Below the pieces are notes generated by a model. The model was not told the DNA's origin. It was given only the letters and a program-made list of their open reading frames with translations, and did not search any database. Below are positions 43,013 to 49,924 of a DNA stretch of 64,000 bases, in pieces. Within the stretch, counting starts at the first letter, position 1; every line of letters starts with the position of its first letter. Source of the stretch: Streptomyces sp. ST2-7A (GTDB taxonomy: Bacteria; Actinomycetota; Actinomycetes; Streptomycetales; Streptomycetaceae); NCBI RefSeq assembly GCF_021390475.1, contig NZ_JAJUWS010000009.1, positions 1 to 64,000 on the forward strand, given 5' to 3'. The position numbers and the translations under genes were made by a program.

Positions 43013-44491
43013 ATGGCCGTCACCGTCCGTCGAGCGAAGGGGCCTCCCGTGGCACCATCCGTCCTCATCCTCACCGAGAACGACCTCCTCCTGGAGGAAC
43101 TGCTCCGTGTCTGCGCCGCCGCCGGGGCGGACGCGGAGGTCGTGCACGGGGCCCCGCTGGCAGCCGAACAGTGGGATCACGCCCCACTGATCCTGGTGGG
43201 TGACGACTGGGCCCGCCGTGCCCTGGACCGGTCGGGCGGCTCCCCATCGGACCTCTTTCCGGACGACCCCCTCCCGGCGGGGGCGGGAACACCCGATCCC
43301 CCACCCCGGATCCCCCCACCCCGGAACCCCTCGCGCCGGAGTTCCCCACCCGGCATCCTCTCGCCGGGCACCCTCTCGCCCGGGAACGCGGGTGGCACCA
43401 TCGGCGGGGTGACCGGTGGGGACCCCGGCGGCGGTCGGGGCCCGGCACCCGGCCGCCGGCCGGGAGTCCTGCTGGTGGGCCTCGACCTGGACGACCACAC
43501 CGTCTGGGCGCGCGGGGTCGCCCTCGGAGCCGAGCGGGTGGTGCACCTGCCCGGTGACGAGGAGACGGTGATCGGGACCGTCGCCGACGCGGTGGGGCGG
43601 ACCGGCCCACCGGCCACCACCATCGGCGTCATGCCCGGCCGGGGCGGGGCCGGTGCCTCCACCCTGTCCTGTGCCCTGGCCTTCGCCGCCGTCCGGGCCG
43701 GTCACCGGACCGTCCTGGTGGACGCCGACCCACTCGGCGGGGGCCTGGACATCCTCCTCGGCGTAGAGCTCGAGCCGGGAGCCCGCTGGTCCGCTCTCCA
43801 CGACGTGCGGGGGCACCTCTCCTCCACCGACCTGGAGGCGGCGCTGCCCCGGGTCGGCGGCCTCCACCTGCTCAGCGCGGACCACACCCCGCGGTCCGCC
43901 CGACCGACCGCCGAAGCCGTCCGGGTGGTGCTGGACGCAGCCCGCCGCCCCGGCGGGATCGTGATCGTGGATCTGCCCCGCCACGTCGACGAGGCCGTCG
44001 CCGAGACGCTGCTCCGGCTGGACCTGGGGCTCCTCGTCGTCCCGGCCGGTGTGCGGGCCGGCCGCGCCGCCCGCCGGGTGGTCGACGGCCCCGGCTCCCT
44101 CGTGCCCGACCTGCGTCTGGTGCGTGGTCCCGGAGGGCCGGGGAGCGGTGGCGAACCACTGCGCCCGCCGGGGGCGGATCTCCCGAACCTCGGACTCTCC
44201 GCGGCCGGTTCGGCCCGGTCGCTCGGTCTTCCCCTCGCCGGCGAGGTGCCCCCGGAACCCGGCCTCGCCGTCCGAGGAGAACTCGACGAACCCCCGGGCG
44301 CGGTCCCGGGCGGGCCCCTCGCCGGCTTCTGCGACGGCCTGCTGCGCCGCATCTCCCCGGTGCGCTCCCGGGGTCCCGTCCCTCGCCCCACCCGTCACCC
44401 GGGCAGTGGCCCCCGACCCGCCGACCGTCGCGATCGACGAGGCGGGAAGGGCCCGGACGTGACCGACCCGGAAGGACCGGTGTCCCGATGA
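43013..44491 (+). CDS. CpaE/Ssd-like septum-site or pilus-assembly ATPase-fold protein
   Basis: A 492-residue protein. An N-terminal pseudo-receiver domain (APSVLILTENDLLLEELLRV) is followed by a disordered Pro-rich insert (about 85-145) and a MinD-like domain. The Walker A region reads GVMPGRGGAGASTLSCALA, lacking the usual GKT lysine and the signature Lys, as in actinobacterial Ssd/CpaE proteins. Related proteins place the Tad secretion apparatus or influence septation. ATG 43013 is used; GTG 43049, with AAGGGG upstream, is a good alternative start. Its stop overlaps the cpaF-like ATG (ATGA), beginning a tightly coupled tad operon. Confidence 0.88.
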   Translation: MAVTVRRAKGPPVAPSVLILTENDLLLEELLRVCAAAGADAEVVHGAPLAAEQWDHAPLILVGDDWARRALDRSGGSPSDLFPDDPLPAGAGTPDPPPRIPPPRNPSRRSSPPGILSPGTLSPGNAGGTIGGVTGGDPGGGRGPAPGRRPGVLLVGLDLDDHTVWARGVALGAERVVHLPGDEETVIGTVADAVGRTGPPATTIGVMPGRGGAGASTLSCALAFAAVRAGHRTVLVDADPLGGGLDILLGVELEPGARWSALHDVRGHLSSTDLEAALPRVGGLHLLSADHTPRSARPTAEAVRVVLDAARRPGGIVIVDLPRHVDEAVAETLLRLDLGLLVVPAGVRAGRAARRVVDGPGSLVPDLRLVRGPGGPGSGGEPLRPPGADLPNLGLSAAGSARSLGLPLAGEVPPEPGLAVRGELDEPPGAVPGGPLAGFCDGLLRRISPVRSRGPVPRPTRHPGSGPRPADRRDRRGGKGPDVTDPEGPVSR

Positions 44492-45609
44492 CCGCCCCCG
44501 AACACCTGCTGGACCGGGTCCGTGACCGCATCGCGGAGGAGTGGTCCCGCGATCCCGCACCCGCCGCCGGGAGCGCCCCGGCCGACCACCTGCCACCGGC
44601 CGCGGGGGAGTTGCGCGACGACCTCCTCGGCGCCGGCCCTCTGCAACCGTTGCTGTCCGCCCCGGACACCACGGACGTGCTGGTCAACAGCCCCTCGGAG
44701 GTGTGGGTCGACCGGGGCGGAGGGTTGGAGCGAACCGCCGTCCGCTTCCCCGACACCGCCGCCCTGCGTCGGCTCGCCCAGCGCCTGGCCTGCGCCGCCG
44801 GTCGCCGGCTCGACGACGCCCACCCATGGGTGGACGCCCGCCTGCCGGACGGCACCCGGCTGCACGCCGTCCTGCCGCCGATCGCCGTCGGCTCCCCGCA
44901 CCTGTCCCTGCGAGTGGTCCGCCACCGCCCCTTCACCCCGGCCGAACTCGTCGCCACCGACACCCTCCCACCCGGTGGCGAACGCCTGCTGCGGGCCGTC
45001 CTGGGCGCCCGACTGTCCTTCCTGATCAGCGGCGGCACCGGCAGCGGCAAGAGCACCCTGCTCTCCTGCCTCCTCGGACTCGTCGGCCCACGCGAGCGGA
45101 TCGTCCTGGTCGAGGACTCCGCCGAACTGCGCCCCGCCCACCCCCACGTGGTGCGTCTGGAGACCCGCCCCGCCAACCAGGAGGGGGTCGGACGGGTGGG
45201 CACCGCCGAGCTGGTCCGACAGGCGCTCCGGATGCGGCCGGACCGCCTGGTGGTCGGCGAGGTGCGGGGCGCCGAGGTGCTCGACCTCCTCGCCGCGATG
45301 AACACCGGCCACGAGGGCGGGTGCGGCACCGTCCACGCGAACGCCGCCGACGCGGTGCCCGCCCGGCTCGAGGCCCTGGCGGCGGCGGCCGGGATGCCCC
45401 GCCCCGCACTGCACAGCCAACTCGCCGCCGCCGTCGACCTCGTCGTCCACCTGCGCCGTGATCCGTCCGACGGGCGGCGGCGCGTCACCGAGATCCACTT
45501 GTTCGAGCGCGGCCCGGACGGTCTCGTCCGCACGGTGCCCGCCCTGCGCCGGGCTCCCGCCGGTTTCGTCCGTGAGGCGGCCTGGCCCCGTCTGGAGGCA
45601 CTGCTGTGA
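44488..45609 (+). CDS. CpaF/TadA-type secretion ATPase
   Basis: A 373-residue hexameric ATPase that powers Tad pilus assembly. Walker A is FLISGGTGSGKSTLLSC, the Asp box is IVLVEDSAELRP, Walker B is RLVVGEVRGAEV, and the His box is GHEGGCGTVHANAA. It is shorter than proteobacterial CpaF at the N-terminus, as is usual in actinobacteria. It overlaps cpaE on the left (ATGA) and tadB on the right (GTGA). Confidence 0.95.
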   Translation: MTAPEHLLDRVRDRIAEEWSRDPAPAAGSAPADHLPPAAGELRDDLLGAGPLQPLLSAPDTTDVLVNSPSEVWVDRGGGLERTAVRFPDTAALRRLAQRLACAAGRRLDDAHPWVDARLPDGTRLHAVLPPIAVGSPHLSLRVVRHRPFTPAELVATDTLPPGGERLLRAVLGARLSFLISGGTGSGKSTLLSCLLGLVGPRERIVLVEDSAELRPAHPHVVRLETRPANQEGVGRVGTAELVRQALRMRPDRLVVGEVRGAEVLDLLAAMNTGHEGGCGTVHANAADAVPARLEALAAAAGMPRPALHSQLAAAVDLVVHLRRDPSDGRRRVTEIHLFERGPDGLVRTVPALRRAPAGFVREAAWPRLEALL

Positions 45610-47132
45610 TCACCTTTCCCGCCCCCGTGTCCGCCCCTGCCCCCGCTCCCGCCCCTGCCCCCGTGTCCGGTTCCGGGTTCGGGTTCGGGTTCGGGTTCGG
45701 GTTGGGCTCCCGCCCCGGTCGTTCCCTCCCCCGTCTTCCCGACACCCGGCCCCGCGTCCGTCGCGGGACGAGGGCGCCGGCCCGCCCGACCCCGCTTCCA
45801 TCGCCCACGGTGTTGCCCGTCCTGCTGCTCCTTCCGCCGCTCCTCTCCGGCCTCGTCGGCCGGGGGACGGGAGAGCGGATCGGGATCATCACCGGTGGTC
45901 TCCCGGTGGCGGTCGGTATCGGAAGCCCACCGTTGTGGTCGTGGCTCGTCGCCCTCGTGACGCTCTGTTCGCTGATCGTGCCCACCGGGTGCTTCCGGGC
46001 TCGCCGCCGCCCCGGGGGCCCGGCACCCTCCCGGTCCACGGCCTCCGGCCCTGCCGTGGCGTCCCGCCCCGACCCGGTGCCCGCCGGGCGCTCCCCGCAC
46101 GGCGGGTGCGCGGAGGTCGGCCCCCTCGGCGCGGAAGGTCGCTGCGTCCCGGTCGGAACGTCCCCATCGTCGGTGCTCCGGGTCCCGACCACCGGTGCCG
46201 GGGAGAGCCGACCGCGCGGCCCCGCCCGGACGGGGTGGGCGTGGAGCAGCGCCCCACCGCCCCCACCGTCGCGATCGGGCCCACCGGGCCCGGGGCTCCC
46301 CCCGCCTTCCCCGGTCCCGTCCCGACGCCGGGCTCACGGAGCGGGGACCGAGGGCGGTGGGCGCGGGTCCGGGCGTCCGAAACCGTCGGGTTCCACCGGG
46401 GTGGCCCGGGCCGTGCCCGTCGCCGTCCTCCTCGGGCTCGGCGGCTCCGTAGGGGCCGCCCTTCTGACGGCTTCGCCGATTCCGATCCTGCTCGTCCTCG
46501 TGGTGATTCCCGTTCTGCTGCGGGCCCAACGCCGCCGCCGGACCCGGGCGGAGGCGGAGCGCCGCGTGGAGGAGGTGATCTCCTGGTGCGCGGCGGTCGC
46601 CGCCGAGGCCCGGGCCGGGTTGCCGCCGTACCGGGCGCTGGTGGCGGCGGGGCCGGCCGGGCTCGGCCCCCGCGCCGCCGAGGTACTGGCCGCCGCACGT
46701 GGGGGTGACGGCGTGCCGGAGGTTCTGCGACGCCTCTCCGGTGAGCCGGGAGCCGAAGGGCTCGGCGCGGCGGCGGCCTGCTGGCGGGTGGCCCTGGACA
46801 GCGGTTCCTCGCTGGCCGACGGCCTGGACCGGGTGGCCGACACCCTGCGGGCCGAGCGCGATCGGCGGGCCGATCTGCACGCCGAACTGGCCGGGCCCAG
46901 GACCACCGCCCTGGTCCTGGCCGGACTGCCCCCGGTCGGGTTGGCGCTGGGCTCGCTGATGGGGGCGGCACCGGTGGATGTCCTCCTCCACACCACCCCG
47001 GGCCGGATGTGCCTGGTGGCCGGGTGCCTGTTGGAAGGGCTCGGCCTGGCCTGGGCTGCGGCGATCGTCCGATCCGCCGAGCACGGCGGGACGACGGCGC
47101 CCGGTCGCGTCCGCCGGGAAGGTACCCGATGA
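45606..47132 (+). CDS. TadB-like inner-membrane platform protein with large disordered insert
   Basis: A 508-residue protein; actinobacterial TadB proteins are usually near 250-310. The N-terminus holds low-complexity repeats (APAPAPAPAPVSGSGFGFGF) and one or two TM helices (VLPVLLLLPPLLSGLV; LWSWLVALVTLCSLI). About 150 Pro/Arg/Gly-rich disordered residues follow. The real T2SSF/TadB domain occupies about 260-490, with TM helices VAVLLGLGGSVGAALLT, the four-helix segment RRVEEVISWCAAVAAEARAG, and C-terminal TM helices. It forms the membrane platform with TadC. GTG 45606 overlaps the cpaF stop. Confidence 0.85.
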   Translation: MITFPAPVSAPAPAPAPAPVSGSGFGFGFGFGLGSRPGRSLPRLPDTRPRVRRGTRAPARPTPLPSPTVLPVLLLLPPLLSGLVGRGTGERIGIITGGLPVAVGIGSPPLWSWLVALVTLCSLIVPTGCFRARRRPGGPAPSRSTASGPAVASRPDPVPAGRSPHGGCAEVGPLGAEGRCVPVGTSPSSVLRVPTTGAGESRPRGPARTGWAWSSAPPPPPSRSGPPGPGLPPPSPVPSRRRAHGAGTEGGGRGSGRPKPSGSTGVARAVPVAVLLGLGGSVGAALLTASPIPILLVLVVIPVLLRAQRRRRTRAEAERRVEEVISWCAAVAAEARAGLPPYRALVAAGPAGLGPRAAEVLAAARGGDGVPEVLRRLSGEPGAEGLGAAAACWRVALDSGSSLADGLDRVADTLRAERDRRADLHAELAGPRTTALVLAGLPPVGLALGSLMGAAPVDVLLHTTPGRMCLVAGCLLEGLGLAWAAAIVRSAEHGGTTAPGRVRREGTR

Positions 47133-47893
47133 CCGCCCTCCCGGCCTCGTCCGCCACCGTCCCACCCGACACCGGGGCCGGCCTCGCGGCCTCCGGTGGC
47201 GGGGGAGCGGCCCTGATCATCTGCGCGGCGGCCGTCCTGCTGTGTGTCGTCGGGATCCTGATCATCGTGGTGCTGGCGGCTCCACGCACCGGAAACCGGA
47301 CTCCGATCCGGCGGAACCGGATCGCCCCCGGTGAACCGCGACCCGACGGGCCGGCGCCGCCCGGTGGCGGGGGCACAGCCGGGCGGGCACCCTCCGGGGA
47401 CCCCGACCCCGCGCGGACCCCACCTCGCCGGGAGCCCCGGTGGAGGGCCCGGCGGGCACGCCACGATCCCCGGCTCCCGGAGGCCGCCGGCCTGCTGGCC
47501 GCATGTCTGGCGGCCGGCGCCTCCCCGATGGCCGCCGCCGCGGCCGTGGGCACAGCCCTGGACGGCCCCCTGGCCACCGCCCTGCGGCGCGCCGCCGCCG
47601 AACTGGCGCTGGGCGGCGACCCCGATCGGGTCTGGTCCCGGCTCGGGGAGTCACCCGACGCCGCGCGGTTGGCCCGGGCCCTTCACCTGGCCGACCTCTC
47701 CGGTGCCCCCGTGGTGCGCACGGTGGCACTGCTGGCCTCCGAACACCGGGCCCGCGAGGGCCGGGCGGCCCGGGCGCGGGTCCACCGGGCGGGCGTCCTG
47801 CTGACCCTGCCGCTGGGGTTGTGTTTCCTGCCGGCCTTCCTCCTCATCGGCGTCGCGCCGGTGGTGGTCGGTCTCGCCCGGACGCTCCTATGA
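47129..47893 (+). CDS. TadC-like inner-membrane platform protein
   Basis: A 254-residue T2SSF-domain protein. An N-terminal TM helix (LIICAAAVLLCVVGILIIVV) is followed by a disordered stretch, the cytoplasmic helical domain (LPEAAGLLAACLAAGASPMA; ARALHLADLSGAPVVRTVAL) and two C-terminal TM helices (LLTLPLGLCFLPAFLLIGVA). ATG 47129 overlaps the tadB stop. With TadB it makes the Tad assembly platform. It is the last gene of the tightly overlapped block; 337 bases follow. Confidence 0.9.
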   Translation: MTALPASSATVPPDTGAGLAASGGGGAALIICAAAVLLCVVGILIIVVLAAPRTGNRTPIRRNRIAPGEPRPDGPAPPGGGGTAGRAPSGDPDPARTPPRREPRWRARRARHDPRLPEAAGLLAACLAAGASPMAAAAAVGTALDGPLATALRRAAAELALGGDPDRVWSRLGESPDAARLARALHLADLSGAPVVRTVALLASEHRAREGRAARARVHRAGVLLTLPLGLCFLPAFLLIGVAPVVVGLARTLL

Positions 47894-48230
47894 CCGGCGT
47901 GGCCGGGCGTGCTCCTCCCCGGTGGAACACGCGACGCCGGTTGGTGAGCCGGACACAGCCACCCGGTCCTTCCCGGGCCGGCCGCACCGCCGATCCACCC
48001 CGAGACCTGTCCTTCGCCCTCCGTCCCCGCCCGCCCGTTGTTCCCCCCTTCGATCCCACCCGACCCGACCCGGCCCCACCTCACCACGCCCCCTTTCGGT
48101 CCGACCCGCTCCGCCCTCGATCCGACCGGGTCCGCAATGTCCCGGTCGCGCTTCCGGCCCATCCCGCTTCCCGTCCAACCCGGCTTCTCGAACCCTTCGC
48201 TTTTCCGTGCCCCACCGATGGGAGATTCCC
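47894..48230. other. Spacer inside the tad locus
   Basis: A C-rich, Pro-codon-like spacer between tadC and the pilin-like gene, with repeated cccgacc/cccacc motifs at 48050-48090. No gene with a ribosome site is visible. A separate promoter for the pilin-like gene may lie here, since Flp pilins are normally made in excess. Confidence 0.4.
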
Positions 48231-48512
48231 GTGTCCGAGTTCCGCTTCATCCCCGTGCCGCTTCCGGTCCGTCGCCGGATCTTCGTCGTCCGCCCGGGGC
48301 AGGCACCCGTGCCGCGCTCCCCGGGCCGTGGTCCCCGGAGTCCTCGGCGCGCCGTTCCGCCGAACGACGCCGGGATGAGCACCGCCGAGTACGCAGTCGG
48401 CACTCTCGCGGCGGCGGCGCTGGCGGCCGGGTTGCACCAGGTGGTCACCTCCGGCCCGATCCTCGGCGCCCTCCAGGGGCTGGTGGAAAGGTCCCTCGAT
48501 GCGGTGCTCTGA
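48231..48512 (+). CDS. DUF4244 Flp-pilin-like small protein
   Basis: A 93-residue protein. After a basic N-terminus (about 45 residues) comes a pilin-like hydrophobic helix with the conserved G-M-S-T-A-E-Y-A signature (DAGMSTAEYAVGTLAAAALA), resembling the processing site and helix of Flp pilins. It is the probable major structural subunit of the actinobacterial Tad-like system. GTG 48231 follows GGGAGA. Its end overlaps the TadE-like gene by 14 bases. Confidence 0.85.
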   Translation: MSEFRFIPVPLPVRRRIFVVRPGQAPVPRSPGRGPRSPRRAVPPNDAGMSTAEYAVGTLAAAALAAGLHQVVTSGPILGALQGLVERSLDAVL

Positions 48513-48948
48513 GGACATCACCGCCTCCACCGTCCCCATCGCGTCTCCCGGTGATCCGCGCCACCACGGCTCCCGGTCCCGGGTTCCTCCCTCCCGACGG
48601 CCACGCCGTCGGGAGGGTAGGGACGGCGGGTACGTCACCGCCGAGACCGCGCTCGTCGTGCCCACCCTGGTGCTCCTGATGGGCGTGCTGCTCTGGGCCA
48701 CGGGGGCGGCCGTCACCGCCCTCCAGTGCTCCGACGCGGCCCGGGCCGCCGCCCGCGCGGCGGCGCGCGGCGAATCGGAGGAGACCGTCCGGGGAACGGC
48801 CCTGGCCCTCGCACCGCAGGGCGCCGAGGTGACCCGAACACGCGACGACGCCCTGCACCGGGTGCGGGTCACCGCACGGACGCCGACGGCCGGGCCGCTA
48901 CCGGCGGTGCGGGTGGCGACGGAGGCGGTGGCGCATGTCGAACCCTGA
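48499..48948 (+). CDS. TadE-like pseudopilin
   Basis: A 149-residue protein with a basic disordered N-terminus, the TadE motif and TM helix (GYVTAETALVVPTLVLLMGV), and a small extracytoplasmic domain (RVRVTARTPTAGPLPAVRVA). TadE-type proteins are minor pilins of Tad systems. It overlaps both neighbours by 14 bases, an operonic arrangement. Confidence 0.85.
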   Translation: MRCSEDITASTVPIASPGDPRHHGSRSRVPPSRRPRRREGRDGGYVTAETALVVPTLVLLMGVLLWATGAAVTALQCSDAARAAARAAARGESEETVRGTALALAPQGAEVTRTRDDALHRVRVTARTPTAGPLPAVRVATEAVAHVEP

Positions 48949-49924
48949 TCCGGGCGCGGGGCCGTCCCCGTGTCCCGACCGTCCACCGTGCCCGGACCGT
49001 CCACCGGAGCCCGGCTGCCTCCCGCACCCCGACCGTCCGCCGCGCCCGCATCCGTGCCGGAGGGCATGCCGGCACCTCCTCCGGCGAGCGGCGCCGGGGT
49101 CGTCACCGCGCGGGACGGTGTCCGGTGGTTCGTCCCCCACGGGCCCGGTGGGGGCGGTCCCGGCCGCCATCGCGGCCCGGAATCCGGGCGCGTCGGGCAG
49201 GACGGGTGCCCCGCGGGCCACGGCGGGCGCCGGTCTCCTCCGAACGGTCCTTCCCACCGACCCCCGGCACCGCCCCGGTGGGCCCGATGGGCCCTCGGGG
49301 CATGGTGACGCGCACGAATGGCCGGTGGGCGTCGGTGGCCGAACGGTCCTTCCCGCGGGCGACCCGCTCCGTATCGGTGGGTCCGGTCGGCCCTCGCGTC
49401 GTGGCGGTGTGCACGAGCGGCCGGTGGGTGTCGGGAGCCCTCGTCCGGCCGGCCGCGCCCCCGGAGGTCCGGGGGGTGGCGCCACCCCCCGGACGGGATC
49501 GGTGACGAGCCGCCCGACCGGCCGCCCGACCGGCCCCTCGACCGGCCCCTCGACCAGTCGGTGGCCGGTCGGCGCCGACCGGGGCGCGGCCACGGTGTGG
49601 TGCGTCGCCTGCCTCGGCCTGCTCACCGTCGTGCTGGGCGCCGTGCTGGCACTCACGGCCGTGGTGGAGGCCCGCCACCGCGCCGCCGGTGCCGCCGACC
49701 TCGCCGCCCTGGCGGCGGCCGATCGGGCCTGGCACGGCCCGGAGCACGCCTGTGAGCGGGCCCGGCTGGTCGCGGAGGCCGGCGGGACGCGTCTGGTGCG
49801 CTGCGGGGTCGGCCCCGGCCTCCACGGGGACGACCCGCCCGACGCCCTGGTCGCCGATCTCACCGTCGAGAGCCGGGCCGGCCCCCACCGGCTCAGGGCG
49901 CGTGCCCGTGCCACAACCGGCTGA
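48935..49924 (+). CDS. Rv3654c-like TadE/G-type secreted protein with long low-complexity N-terminus
   Basis: The C-terminal 125 residues match the Rv3654c/TadE-like family: DRGAATVWCVACLGLLTVVL (TM), ALTAVVEARHRAAGAADLAA, and two Cys near HACERARL and RLVRCGVG. The usual length is about 110-150. Taking ATG 48935 (14-base overlap with tadE) gives 329 residues with 190 extra Pro/Arg/Gly residues containing a 33-residue tandem repeat. GTG 49502 would give a normal 140-residue protein but lacks a clear ribosome site. The 3' end overlaps the convergent helicase gene by 32 bp. Confidence 0.75.
   Translation: MSNPDPGAGPSPCPDRPPCPDRPPEPGCLPHPDRPPRPHPCRRACRHLLRRAAPGSSPRGTVSGGSSPTGPVGAVPAAIAARNPGASGRTGAPRATAGAGLLRTVLPTDPRHRPGGPDGPSGHGDAHEWPVGVGGRTVLPAGDPLRIGGSGRPSRRGGVHERPVGVGSPRPAGRAPGGPGGGATPRTGSVTSRPTGRPTGPSTGPSTSRWPVGADRGAATVWCVACLGLLTVVLGAVLALTAVVEARHRAAGAADLAALAAADRAWHGPEHACERARLVAEAGGTRLVRCGVGPGLHGDDPPDALVADLTVESRAGPHRLRARARATTG
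49242..49439 (+). repeat. 99-bp imperfect tandem duplication inside the TadE-like gene
   Basis: Two adjacent units (49242-49340 and 49341-49439) both begin gaacggtccttccc and end with ggccggtggg(c/t)gtcgg. The 99-bp period is a multiple of three and keeps the frame, encoding two related 33-residue blocks (RTVLP...HEWPVGVG / RTVLP...HERPVGVG). Confidence 0.75.

Noticed and set aside
43872..47165. 1097-codon minus-strand frame across the tad operon
   Set aside because: Antisense shadow of cpaE, cpaF and tadB, all with strong motifs and overlapping starts.
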